NCBI GenBank assembly: GCA_964531695.1 | Contig: CAZHEH010000014.1 | Location: forward strand, 1-64,000 | DNA: 64,000 nucleotides | Source: JAGXKT01 sp964531695 | GTDB taxonomy: Bacteria > Planctomycetota > Phycisphaerae > SM23-33 | Direction of reading: 5' to 3' | Shown: piece by piece, positions 34,680-42,328 of the stretch | Position numbering within the stretch: position 1 is the stretch's first letter | Layout of the letters: every line of letters starts with the position of its first letter | Notes under the pieces: model-generated | Databases searched by the model: none | What the model was told of the DNA's origin: nothing | The model's input: only the letters and a program-made list of their open reading frames with translations | Position numbers and translations under genes: made by a program

Positions 34680-34757
34680 AGCGGCGGTCCTCGCGCCTCA
34701 TTCGACATTCGGCATTCGTCATTGATTCGTCATTCGGGCTTCCTCATTCGTCATTCT
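34680..34757. repeat. short ATTCGTCATTCG repeat cluster, right copy
   Basis: CATTCGACATTCGGCATTCG, ATTCGTCATTCG and CATTCGTCATTC follow one another between the lipoprotein and norQ-like genes. The last copy runs into the norQ-like stop codon region. Confidence 0.55.
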
Positions 34758-35601
34758 CCGCCCCCATCACATCTCCGAGGTACAGCTTCACGATATCCCG
34801 GATCGACTCGGCCACGTCGCGCTCTTCGGTGAGTGTGTGCGTGATGGCGGCTTCGCAGGCCTCGACGGCTTCGAGCCCCCCGGTGATGAGCCGGCCGACG
34901 TAGACCAGCAGCCGGGTCGAGACGCCTTCGTCGAGCCCGTAGCCCTTCAGTTCGCGGACCTTCGAGCCCATCTCGGCCAGCTTGGCGCTTTGCGCCTCAT
35001 CCAGGCCGGTTTCACTGCAGATGATCCGCGCCTCGGTCTCCGCCGTCGGGTGGCCGAAGGTCAAGCTGGCGAAGCGCTGCTTGGTCGAGTGCTTGAGGTC
35101 CTTGACGATGCTCTGGTAGCCCGGGTTGTAGCTGAGGACCATCATAAATCGCGGATGGGCCCGGACGACCTCGCCCGTCTTGTCGATGTAGAGGATTCGC
35201 CGGTCGTCCGTCAGCGAGTGAATGATGACGGTGGTGTCCTTCCGGGCCTCGACGATCTCGTCGAGGTAGCAGATGCCGCCGTGGCGTACCGCCAGCGTCA
35301 GCGGACCGTCCTGCCAGACCATCTCCTCGTCGCGGAAGATAAACCGCCCGACCAGGTCGGCCGCGGTGAGGTCCTCGTGGCACGAGACGGTCACAAGCGG
35401 CAGGTCCAGCCGGTAGGCCATGTGCTCGATAAACCGCGTCTTGCCGCAACCGGTCGGGCCCTTGATGATCAGCGGGATCCGCGTCTCGAAGGCGACGCGG
35501 AAGGTCTTCTCCTCGTCGTCCTGCGGGATGTAGTTCGGCTCGAAATCGACGCGGAACTGATCGATCGCCCGTTGCGTTGCGTCTGTCTTGCTCGTGGTCA
35601 T
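34744..35601 (-). CDS. CbbQ/NorQ-type AAA ATPase
   Basis: A 285-residue MoxR-related AAA ATPase. Walker A GPTGCGKT near residue 50, CHEDLTAADLVGRF, Walker B ICYLDEIVEARKDTT, and sensor segment LSYNPGYQS match the CbbQ/NirQ/NorQ group closely; so does STRLLVYVGRLI near the C-terminus. These ATPases work with VWA proteins (here 31505-33850) as metallo-chaperones or activases. It overlaps nothing and follows the radical SAM gene by 28 bp. Confidence 0.92.
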   Translation of the reverse strand: MTTSKTDATQRAIDQFRVDFEPNYIPQDDEEKTFRVAFETRIPLIIKGPTGCGKTRFIEHMAYRLDLPLVTVSCHEDLTAADLVGRFIFRDEEMVWQDGPLTLAVRHGGICYLDEIVEARKDTTVIIHSLTDDRRILYIDKTGEVVRAHPRFMMVLSYNPGYQSIVKDLKHSTKQRFASLTFGHPTAETEARIICSETGLDEAQSAKLAEMGSKVRELKGYGLDEGVSTRLLVYVGRLITGGLEAVEACEAAITHTLTEERDVAESIRDIVKLYLGDVMGAENDE

Positions 35602-35629
35602 GTCGGTCGATTCGCTTTGATCGCGCGAG

Positions 35630-36610
35630 CTATGCCGCGTAGTACGTCGCCCCGGCGCTGCGCGTGGACGTCAGCAGCCCCTCGGCATTCATCTGCTCGA
35701 TGTATTTGAGCACCTCATTGCGGTGCATGCCCGTGGCCCCCGCGATGTCGGCGATGGAACAAGGCCGGCGGCGCAGCATGTTCAGGATGTCCTCGCGTCC
35801 CGCGGAAAACGCCCCGGACGCGGACGGGCCGTGGAACTCCGCCACGACCTCACCCGCCGGCTCGAACCGCTGCGCCAGCTCTTCCATCGCCTCACGGGTA
35901 ACGCTCCGGGCGAACTCCTCGGCCGGCGGCCGGCAGACCGTGTTGATCTGAATCCGGCTCGGGCCCACCCGCCGCGCCGCGGCCGCGATCTTGTCCACCT
36001 CACCCGGCACGGCGTTGTAGCCGGCCAGCAGGAAGACCTCCAGCCACAACCGCCCCTCGTAGGCCCTGCCGAAGCGGACCAGCCCGTCGAGCATCCGATC
36101 GAAGCTCAGGTCCTCGGTCGGGCGGTTCACGGCGCGGAACATCGGCCCGTCGCCCGCGTCCAGCGACGGGATCACGAGGTCCGCCGCGAGCAGTTCGTCC
36201 CGCACGTCCTCGCGCCACAGCAGCGAGCCGTTGGTCAGCACCGCGACCGGCAGGCCGGTCCGCCGCTTGATCGCCTCGATGATCTTTCCCGTGCCCGAAT
36301 GCAGCGTCGGCTCGCCGGAGCCGCTCAGCGTGACGTAGTCCGCCTCGACCGACGGCAGCACACGGTCGAGCTCTTCGACCAGCTCGTCCGTCGGCACCCA
36401 TTCCACGCGTTGGCATGTCTGGTTCGTCGTCCGGCCGAGCTGGCAATAGACGCAGTCGTACGAGCATGTCTTGAACGGCACGAGGTCGATCCCGAGCGAC
36501 CGCCCCAGCCGCCTTGACGGCACCGGCCCGAAGCTGTGGCGGCCGCCGGGGGAAGCCCCCGCGTGCCGGCGCGCCGCCTTGTCTTGCTCGCCATTCACGT
36601 CCGCCCTCAT
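35630..36610 (-). CDS. radical SAM protein with C-terminal winged helix
   Basis: A 326-residue protein. The [4Fe-4S] motif CSYDCVYC is at about residue 49, a C-x3-C-x2-C pattern; SGSGEPTLHSG is the SAM-binding region. The last 60 residues form a small helix-turn-helix-like domain (CSIADIAGATGMHRNEVLKY). The family is often annotated only as radical SAM protein; its reaction is unknown. The ATG overlaps the Thi4 stop by 4 bp (ATGA), so thiazole synthesis and this gene are translationally coupled. Confidence 0.86.
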   Translation of the reverse strand: MRADVNGEQDKAARRHAGASPGGRHSFGPVPSRRLGRSLGIDLVPFKTCSYDCVYCQLGRTTNQTCQRVEWVPTDELVEELDRVLPSVEADYVTLSGSGEPTLHSGTGKIIEAIKRRTGLPVAVLTNGSLLWREDVRDELLAADLVIPSLDAGDGPMFRAVNRPTEDLSFDRMLDGLVRFGRAYEGRLWLEVFLLAGYNAVPGEVDKIAAAARRVGPSRIQINTVCRPPAEEFARSVTREAMEELAQRFEPAGEVVAEFHGPSASGAFSAGREDILNMLRRRPCSIADIAGATGMHRNEVLKYIEQMNAEGLLTSTRSAGATYYAA

Positions 36611-37386
36611 TCGCTACCCGCAAGCGATTCCGAAATCCGCGCCGCGACGTTCCGCCCGGACAGCAGCATGCCGCCGAAGATCGGGCCCATCCGCGGCCCG
36701 CCGAGGGCGGCGCTGACGCTCATGCCCGCCACGAACAGCCCCGGGAAGACCTCGCCCGCGTGCTCGGACACGAACGCCTCGCCCGCTTCCGGGTCCATCG
36801 GGCCCTCGACGCCGGACCCGGCCGGCTGCCCCGCCAGCAGCCCGCGGCGCCGCAGCGCCTGAACGCAAATCGCGTCGTGGCCCGTGCCGTCGAGCATCGC
36901 CCGGCAGCCGAACATGATCGGGTCGACGTGCAGGTTGCCCGAGATCATCGTGCGGTTGGCCACGGCGCCCGTTACGCGCCCGGCCCGGACGGACAAGTCC
37001 TCCACCGTCAGCAGGTTCAGGATGTCAACGCCCGCATGCAGAGCGCCGAGGATGAGCGCGGCCGCCAACTCCACGGAATCCGCGCTGTGCAGCCCGTCGC
37101 CGCGGTCCCGATGGCGAATGGAGAACTCATCGAGCAGTTCCAGCGCTTCGTCCTGGATGACGACCTCGTTCATGCCCATGCCGCCGCCCCATGTGCCGCC
37201 GCCGGGTGTGAGGCGCTTCTCCAGGACGGTCACCTTCACGCCCTGCCGGGCGAGGATCGTTCCCGCCGTCAGGCCCGCGGGGCCCGCGCCGACGATAATC
37301 ACGTCGCTCTCGATCCGACCCCCAAGCTTGTCGTGATAGCTGTCGAGTATGATTCGCGAGATTCGCGTCTGGTCCAGTCGCGTCAT
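36607..37386 (-). CDS. thi4: sulfide-dependent ADP-thiazole synthase (Thi4 family)
   Basis: A 259-residue FAD/NAD-binding protein making the thiazole of thiamine from NAD and glycine. Visible: IIVGAGPAGLTAG, LEKRLTPGGGTWGGGMG, DGTGHDA and the C-terminal GPRMGPIFGGMLLSG. Where fungal Thi4 carries the suicide Cys before M-D-P, this protein has His (NLHVDP). That is the mark of forms using free sulfide with iron, usual in anaerobes. The ATG at 37384-37386 has GGGAGCAACGA upstream. Confidence 0.9.
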   Translation of the reverse strand: MTRLDQTRISRIILDSYHDKLGGRIESDVIIVGAGPAGLTAGTILARQGVKVTVLEKRLTPGGGTWGGGMGMNEVVIQDEALELLDEFSIRHRDRGDGLHSADSVELAAALILGALHAGVDILNLLTVEDLSVRAGRVTGAVANRTMISGNLHVDPIMFGCRAMLDGTGHDAICVQALRRRGLLAGQPAGSGVEGPMDPEAGEAFVSEHAGEVFPGLFVAGMSVSAALGGPRMGPIFGGMLLSGRNVAARISESLAGSE

Positions 37387-37396
37387 TCGTTGCTCC

Positions 37397-37480
37397 CAAC
37401 AATACACGCATACAAGGAATACACGAATCCGCCGGTCGCGCATCGCAGCACGATCCAAACCCGCGTGATTCGTGCAGCCC
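37397..37480. repeat. decayed dispersed-repeat segment before thi4
   Basis: AATACACGCATACAAGG, AATACACGAATCCG and GTGATTCGTGCAGCCCGTGG look like a decayed copy of the GGATTACACGG family. The -10-like TATTGT inside may serve thi4. Confidence 0.3.
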
Positions 37481-37490
37481 GTGGGCTTCT

Positions 37491-37958
37491 TCAGGCCAGG
37501 AAGAACGTACCATCGTAGCGGCGGTAATCGTCCAGCGTGCGGCGATGAATGTCCACCATTTCATCGGGCAACTCGTCGAGCGCGAAGAAGCGGACCTCCG
37601 AGCCCTCGACGCCGTCGGCCGCCGGCTCGCCGCGCCAGCGCCGCACGACGAACGCGAGCGAGAAGCACTGGATCCGGTCCCCGTTGGGGTAGGTAAGCCC
37701 CTGATCCGGCCCGCTGTACAGCGCCATCGGCTCCGGCTCGACGACCTCCAACGCCGTTTCCTCCGCCACCTCGCGGCGGATCGCCTCCAGCGCCGTCTCG
37801 CCGATTTCCACGGACCCCGCCGGCAGGCCCCACAGCGGCATGTCCGTCCGCCGCTGGAGCAGCACGCGCCCGGCGGCATCCAGGACCACCGCCCGGACGC
37901 CCGGCAGAAGGATCGGCCGGGAGCCGACCAGCGCCCGCATTTCACGCAGGTAGCTCAC
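37491..37958 (-). CDS. NUDIX hydrolase
   Basis: A 155-residue nucleoside-diphosphate-X hydrolase. The Nudix box G-x5-E-x7-R-E-U-x-E-E-x-G-U is nearly complete (AGSVEIGETALEAIRREVAEET, with Ala where the last Gly is expected). I chose GTG at 37956-37958, since the VSYLREMRALVGSRP start matches the usual beginning of this family. It overlaps the thioesterase stop by 4 bp (GTGA). Substrate unknown. Confidence 0.86.
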   Translation of the reverse strand: MSYLREMRALVGSRPILLPGVRAVVLDAAGRVLLQRRTDMPLWGLPAGSVEIGETALEAIRREVAEETALEVVEPEPMALYSGPDQGLTYPNGDRIQCFSLAFVVRRWRGEPAADGVEGSEVRFFALDELPDEMVDIHRRTLDDYRRYDGTFFLA

Positions 37959-38404
37959 TTCGGTTGGCCCGCAAGCGCGGCCTCCGTCGCCATGAACTTG
38001 CCGGTGGCGGTGGCCCGCACCTCGCCTTCCTGCACCAGCTCCGCCGACAGGACGTACAGCGGCGCGTTGGACCGCTCCATGTGCGCCCGGACGCGCGCCT
38101 CGGCGCCGGTCCGCACCGGGTGCCGGAAGCGGACGCTCAACTCGGCCGTCACGCCCGTGATGCCTTGGGCGAACAGGCAGTGGGTCATCGCCCCGTCCAG
38201 CAGGCACGACACGACGCCACCGTGCAGCGTGCCGGGGTAGCCCTCGTAGTCGCTCCGGCACTCGAACAGGCCCTGCACGCCTTCGCCGTCCGCATGGTAG
38301 CACACACCCAGCCCGTGCCGGTTCAGTTCCGAGCAGACCGCGCACCGCGGGTGCGCCCCCCGACGCAACGACTGGCGCGTGGGTTCGGCCAGGTCAGTGG
38401 TCAC
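37955..38404 (-). CDS. PaaI-type hotdog thioesterase
   Basis: A 149-residue protein of the 4HBT/PaaI hotdog fold. PGTLHGGVVSCLLDGAM holds the family HGG motif and the catalytic acidic residue. Four cysteines near the N-terminus (CAVCSEL among them) are typical of a zinc-binding subgroup. The GTG at 38402-38404 is chosen; it overlaps the Mrp-like stop by 11 bp. It probably hydrolyses acyl-CoA. Confidence 0.83.
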   Translation of the reverse strand: MTTDLAEPTRQSLRRGAHPRCAVCSELNRHGLGVCYHADGEGVQGLFECRSDYEGYPGTLHGGVVSCLLDGAMTHCLFAQGITGVTAELSVRFRHPVRTGAEARVRAHMERSNAPLYVLSAELVQEGEVRATATGKFMATEAALAGQPK

Positions 38405-39617
38405 AGACGTTCTCTCCGGTCGCCAACGTGCCGGCGACGTACTGCCGGGCCAGAGCCGCGGGCTCGGCCGCCGGGGCGCCGACCACCACGCGGATGCCGC
38501 TTTGCTCGAAGAGTCCCTGCGCACGACTGCCCATGCCGCCGGCGATGATCACCTCGGCGCCCATCTCGCTCAGCCAGCGTGGCAGCGCGCCCGGCTCGTG
38601 CGGCGGGGGCGTGTGCGACGCCTCGGCCAGGACCTCGCCCGACTCGGCGTCCACGTCCAGCAGCGTGAACTGCTCGCAATGGCCGAAGTGCAAGCTCAGC
38701 TTGCCGCCGGCCAGGGGAATGGCGATTCGCATACGGCCGTTCTCCTTGTTGCCTTGTGCCGCGGCAGGCGGCTCGCCTGTCTCGGCGATCAGAAGCCGCT
38801 CGACGATCCCCGCGAAGGCAACGTTCGCCGGGGAGTGGTCGTTATCCATCATGAACGGCGTGCCCTCGTCGCCGGAAGCAACCACGCGAGGGTCGATCGG
38901 GACCTGCCCCAGCAGAGCGACGCCCGCCTTGTTCGCCAAGGCGGCCCCGCCCCCGCGGCCGAACAGGTCCGACCGCTCGCCGCAGTGCGGGCAGACGAAA
39001 CCGCTCATGTTCTCGACGATGCCCGCCACGGGCAGCTCGACGCTCCGGCAGAACTGAAGGCAACGCCGTACGTCCGCGACGGCCACGTCCTGCGGTGTGG
39101 TGACGATGACGGCCGAGGAGGCCGGGCCCGCGAGCTGCGCCACGGCGAGCGGCTCGTCGCCCGTGCCGGGCGGGGAGTCGACCACGAGGTAGTCCAGCTC
39201 GCCCCACTCGACTTCGCCGAGGAACTGCCGGATCGCGCCGAACTTCCGGGGGCCGCGCCAGATCACCGGCTGGTCGCCCCCGGCCAGCAGCAGGCCGATC
39301 GAGATCACCTTCAGGTTGTCCCGCATTGCCACGGGCACCATCTGCTCGTCGGCCGACACGTCCACCCGTCGCCCGACCAGCCCCATCAGCGTCGGGATGC
39401 TCGGTCCGTGCACGTCCACGTCGAGCAGGCCGACGCGCTTGCCGGCGTTCGCCAGCGCCACGGCCAGGTTGGCCGCCACGGTGCTCTTGCCCACGCCGCC
39501 CTTGCCGGAAAGAACCAACAGCTTGCGACCGACGCGGCTCATGCGCTCCTGGAGCTTGAGGTCGGCGAACTGCTGCTCGGAAGGGTCGGGGGTGTTTGCT
39601 GGGTCCTGCGTTGCCAT
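38394..39617 (-). CDS. Mrp/NBP35-type ATPase fused to a NifX-like domain
   Basis: A 407-residue fusion. Residues about 30-275 form a Fe-S-carrier P-loop ATPase: Walker A SGKGGVGKS near 40, VDVHGPSIP, PPGTGDEP, and the CPHCG cluster motif near 208. From about residue 294 (MRIAIPLAGG) a dinitrogenase Fe-Mo-cofactor-type domain follows, with HFGHCEQF. In most bacteria these are separate proteins. The ferredoxin-ATPase gene is 18 bp upstream and a second NifX-like gene at 41006. Probably metal-cluster assembly or transfer; the target is unknown. Confidence 0.9.
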   Translation of the reverse strand: MATQDPANTPDPSEQQFADLKLQERMSRVGRKLLVLSGKGGVGKSTVAANLAVALANAGKRVGLLDVDVHGPSIPTLMGLVGRRVDVSADEQMVPVAMRDNLKVISIGLLLAGGDQPVIWRGPRKFGAIRQFLGEVEWGELDYLVVDSPPGTGDEPLAVAQLAGPASSAVIVTTPQDVAVADVRRCLQFCRSVELPVAGIVENMSGFVCPHCGERSDLFGRGGGAALANKAGVALLGQVPIDPRVVASGDEGTPFMMDNDHSPANVAFAGIVERLLIAETGEPPAAAQGNKENGRMRIAIPLAGGKLSLHFGHCEQFTLLDVDAESGEVLAEASHTPPPHEPGALPRWLSEMGAEVIIAGGMGSRAQGLFEQSGIRVVVGAPAAEPAALARQYVAGTLATGENVCDH

Positions 39618-39635
39618 CGGTCTTATCGTGCTCCG

Positions 39636-40529
39636 TCAGGCCGCGACGCGCCGCATCACGGCCCGCCATATCTCCTCGATGTCGGCGGCCGCGCCGTCGC
39701 CGCCGTACTCGACCACCGTCTGCCGGCGTCGCTGCGCGTCGGTCACGGCACGGTCGTAGCGAATCCGGCCGACGACCGCCAGCCCCCGCTCGACCGCCAG
39801 GCGCTCGATCCGCCCGGCGATCTCGTCGTTCAGGTCGTGCTTGTTGATCGCGATCATCGTCTCGATCCCCAGGCCGCGGGCGACCTGCGCCACGCGCTCC
39901 AGGTCGTGCAGGCCCGACAGTGTCGGCTCCGTCACGATCAGCGCCGCATCTGCGCCCGTCAGCGACGCGATGACCGGGCAACCGATGCCCGGCGAGCCAT
40001 CCACGAGCAACAATTCGTGACCGTCGCGCTCGGCGATGGCGGCCGCCTCCTTACGGACCCGCGTTACCAGCTTGCCCGAATTCTCCTCTGCCACGCCCAG
40101 CCGGGCGTGCACCATCGGGCCGAAGCGGGTCGTCGACACGAGCCACTCGCCGTTGACCGCCGGCGAGAACTCGATGGCGCCGGCGGGGCAGAACCACGCG
40201 CAGACGCCGCAGCCCTCGCAGCCGATCGGATCGACGCGGTAGGTCTTGGCGAGCATGTCGCTGCCCGGCCCGTCGACGCAGATCGCGCCGAACCGGCAGA
40301 CCTCCGCGCACCGACCGCAGGCGACGCACTTTTCGGGCAGAACCCTCGCCCGCGAGCCGCCGGAGAACTCCTCGCGCCGCTCGACGGTCGGCTCCAGCAC
40401 CAGGTGCAGGTCCGCCGCGTCGACGTCGCAGTCGGCCAGTACGGGGCGATTGGCCAGCGCGGCCAGCGACGCCACCACCGACGTCTTGCCCGTCCCGCCC
40501 TTGCCGCTTATGACGACCAGTTCCTTCAT
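39636..40529 (-). CDS. MinD-superfamily ATPase with inserted ferredoxin domain
   Basis: A 297-residue P-loop ATPase. Deviant Walker A ISGKGGTGKT begins at residue 7. Two [4Fe-4S] ferredoxin motifs are inserted: CVACGRCAEVC near 66 and CEGCGVCAWFC near 100. DGSPGIGCP matches switch II of the family. Such proteins accompany NifX/NifB-domain and Mrp genes in anaerobes and are thought to take part in Fe-S or metal-cofactor biogenesis. The ATG at 40527-40529 starts directly before the Walker motif. Confidence 0.92.
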   Translation of the reverse strand: MKELVVISGKGGTGKTSVVASLAALANRPVLADCDVDAADLHLVLEPTVERREEFSGGSRARVLPEKCVACGRCAEVCRFGAICVDGPGSDMLAKTYRVDPIGCEGCGVCAWFCPAGAIEFSPAVNGEWLVSTTRFGPMVHARLGVAEENSGKLVTRVRKEAAAIAERDGHELLLVDGSPGIGCPVIASLTGADAALIVTEPTLSGLHDLERVAQVARGLGIETMIAINKHDLNDEIAGRIERLAVERGLAVVGRIRYDRAVTDAQRRRQTVVEYGGDGAAADIEEIWRAVMRRVAA

Positions 40530-40671
40530 GCCTTCGAACCAAAAGGGCCGGGGGAAAAGCCGGATCGGGCAGCCGTTGACCGCCGTGCCGACAGGGCCGA
40601 CGCCGACGGCCGGCCCTGCCGGTCGAAGCGCTTTCCGTGTCCGCCGCCTGCTCCGTGGGGGCCTGATCGGC

Positions 40672-40905
40672 TCAGAACGGACAACTGCCGGTACGGCACG
40701 CCGCGTCGGGGCAGGACGGCCCGGTGCAGGTCGGACACTCCCCGGCGCCGGTCGATCCGCCCGCCTGGGCCGAGAACGTCGAGAGCATCTTCTCCGTGTC
40801 TGTCGAGCCGCAGGCCTCGCACGCGTGGCTGCCGGCGCCACCGGCCGGCTCCAAAAAGGTCGTCACGTGCCCGCACGACTTGCAGCGATACTCGAACATC
40901 GGCAT
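40672..40905 (-). CDS. FmdB-family zinc-ribbon protein
   Basis: A 77-residue protein. The N-terminal MPMFEYRCKSCGH and CEACGST form the zinc ribbon of the FmdB family. The tail is unusual: a second Cys cluster, ECPTCTGPSCPDAACRTG. The original FmdB is a putative regulator of formamidase; the general function is unknown. CAGGAGAAGAGCC gives a good ribosome site before the ATG. Confidence 0.85.
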   Translation of the reverse strand: MPMFEYRCKSCGHVTTFLEPAGGAGSHACEACGSTDTEKMLSTFSAQAGGSTGAGECPTCTGPSCPDAACRTGSCPF

Positions 40906-41005
40906 GGCTCTTCTCCTGAGGCGATTGCGTGTCGCCGCCGGGCGGATCCGCCCGACCCCGGCCGGACCGCCCGCGGCAAAGCCGCATTGTACACGCCTCG
41001 CCGCC

Positions 41006-41377
41006 TCAGGCGCCGCTCACGCCGTACTTGCTCGCCACGGTGGGAGCGTCCGCCGCCTGGAGCTTGCCCGCCTTGAACTGCTCCACCGCCTCCCGCACGG
41101 TGCCGGAGCAGCCGGAGATCACCTGGATGCCCGCGGCCGTGAGAGTCCGATGCGCGTTGGGTCCGCAGTTGCCCGTCAGCACCGCCGCGGCGCCTTGGTC
41201 CGCCACAAGCTGCGCCGCCTGAATGCCCGCACCGCCGCCGGCGGAGGCGCCCGCGTTGGCCAGCGGTGTCGCCTGCATCTCATCCGTGTCGACGAGCAGG
41301 AACTGCGCGCATCGGCCGAAGCGGGGGTCAATCTCGTGATCCAGCGTCGGTCCGGTCGCGGTCGCTACGATCTTCAT
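41006..41377 (-). CDS. NifB/NifX-type cofactor-binding protein
   Basis: A 123-residue RNase-H-like domain of the dinitrogenase iron-molybdenum cofactor family. ATGPTLDHEIDPRFGRCAQF, VLTGNCGPNA and a C-terminal regulatory-like helix are seen. The same domain is fused to the Mrp-like ATPase 1.4 kb downstream. No nitrogenase structural gene is present, so the bound metal cluster is unknown. Confidence 0.88.
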   Translation of the reverse strand: MKIVATATGPTLDHEIDPRFGRCAQFLLVDTDEMQATPLANAGASAGGGAGIQAAQLVADQGAAAVLTGNCGPNAHRTLTAAGIQVISGCSGTVREAVEQFKAGKLQAADAPTVASKYGVSGA

Positions 41378-41464
41378 GGGTCGCCTTCCGAAAAAATCGC
41401 CGGCCGGGGCGGCACCTGCCCCAGAAACCACCCCGGCACTACGGCGATTCACGCTTGTCGGCGG

Positions 41465-41839
41465 CTACTTGGCCTCGTCGGCCTGCCGCTTCTCGATTTC
41501 GTCGATGCGCTGCCTCACCCCGTCCAGGGCGTCGGCGAGGTACTCCGCCTGGCCCTTGAGCAACTCGATCTGCTGCTCCGGCGCGGCTCCAGCGGCATAC
41601 GGCACCGCTGCGGCCGGCGGCGCGGCCGCACCGAAGCGCTGCCAGCCCGGCAGGCCCGTGGCGTAGAAGCCGTTCCGCCGTCCTCTGCCGCGACCCCAGC
41701 CCATGCCGCGTCCGAAGCCGAAGCCCCTTCCGCCGACCGGATTGGCAAACCCCGGCGCTGCGTAGCCGGCGCAGTAGCCGGCCGCTCGTCCCGTCATCGG
41801 ACCCATTCCTGCAGGGCCTGTTCCATCTCCACCTGGCAT
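41465..41839 (-). CDS. DUF5320-type glycine-rich protein
   Basis: A 124-residue protein. MPGGDGTGPAGMGPMTGRAA with YCAGY is the usual start of the family; the middle is Gly/Arg/Phe-rich and the last 35 residues form a coiled coil (IELLKGQAEYLADALDG). It regularly accompanies NifX-like and Mrp-like genes in anaerobes. Function unknown. Ribosome site GGGAGGTG. Confidence 0.82.
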   Translation of the reverse strand: MPGGDGTGPAGMGPMTGRAAGYCAGYAAPGFANPVGGRGFGFGRGMGWGRGRGRRNGFYATGLPGWQRFGAAAPPAAAVPYAAGAAPEQQIELLKGQAEYLADALDGVRQRIDEIEKRQADEAK

Positions 41840-41859
41840 GATTCACACCTCCCGCGGCA

Positions 41860-42084
41860 TTAGCCGCGTGTCATTCGAGAGCCACACTTCGGGCAGGCCA
41901 TGCCATTGCACGGCTGCCCCGCTTGATGCTGGGCGGCATGCCCGCAACTCGGGCACACACACCGTCCGCCCGGCCCGGCCGCATACGGGCCGCCCATCCG
42001 CCCGCGCCCGGCGCCGCGTCCGCGTCCGCCGCCCGCTCCACGTCCGCCGCCGCCCGGCGGTCCTTGTCCGTCGCCTCTGGGCAT
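41860..42084 (-). CDS. small zinc-ribbon protein, DUF5320-like start
   Basis: A 74-residue protein. It begins MPRGDGQGPPG like its neighbour, continues with a Gly/Arg stretch, and ends with a zinc ribbon (CVCPSCGHAA ... MACPKCGSRM). I chose the ATG at 42082-42084 because GGAAGG lies 9 nt before it; another ATG three codons upstream is too close. It is first in the Fe-S cluster of genes. Confidence 0.72.
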   Translation of the reverse strand: MPRGDGQGPPGGGGRGAGGGRGRGAGRGRMGGPYAAGPGGRCVCPSCGHAAQHQAGQPCNGMACPKCGSRMTRG

Positions 42085-42328
42085 GCTGCACATCCTTCCG
42101 CCTTGCCGCACCGTGTCGGGGCCGCTCTACCGGCCCAAGCAGCGCGTGCGGTCCGTTCTTCACTCTTTGCGAAGCTCGTGCCAGCGCCAAGGTGCCCGAG
42201 CGCAAGAAGCGCAAGACATTTCCATGTAGTGACTTGCCGCCCCGACCGCCTATGGACGAGGTTGACACATCCGCGCAGAATGACGCGCAAACCGCGATAT
42301 ATCCGCGCATTGTGCAACAGAAGGGCGG

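Noticed and set aside
42291..42308. Near-palindrome CCGCGATATATCCGCG upstream of the zinc-ribbon gene
   Set aside because: Imperfect and isolated; no second copy found in the window to support an operator.
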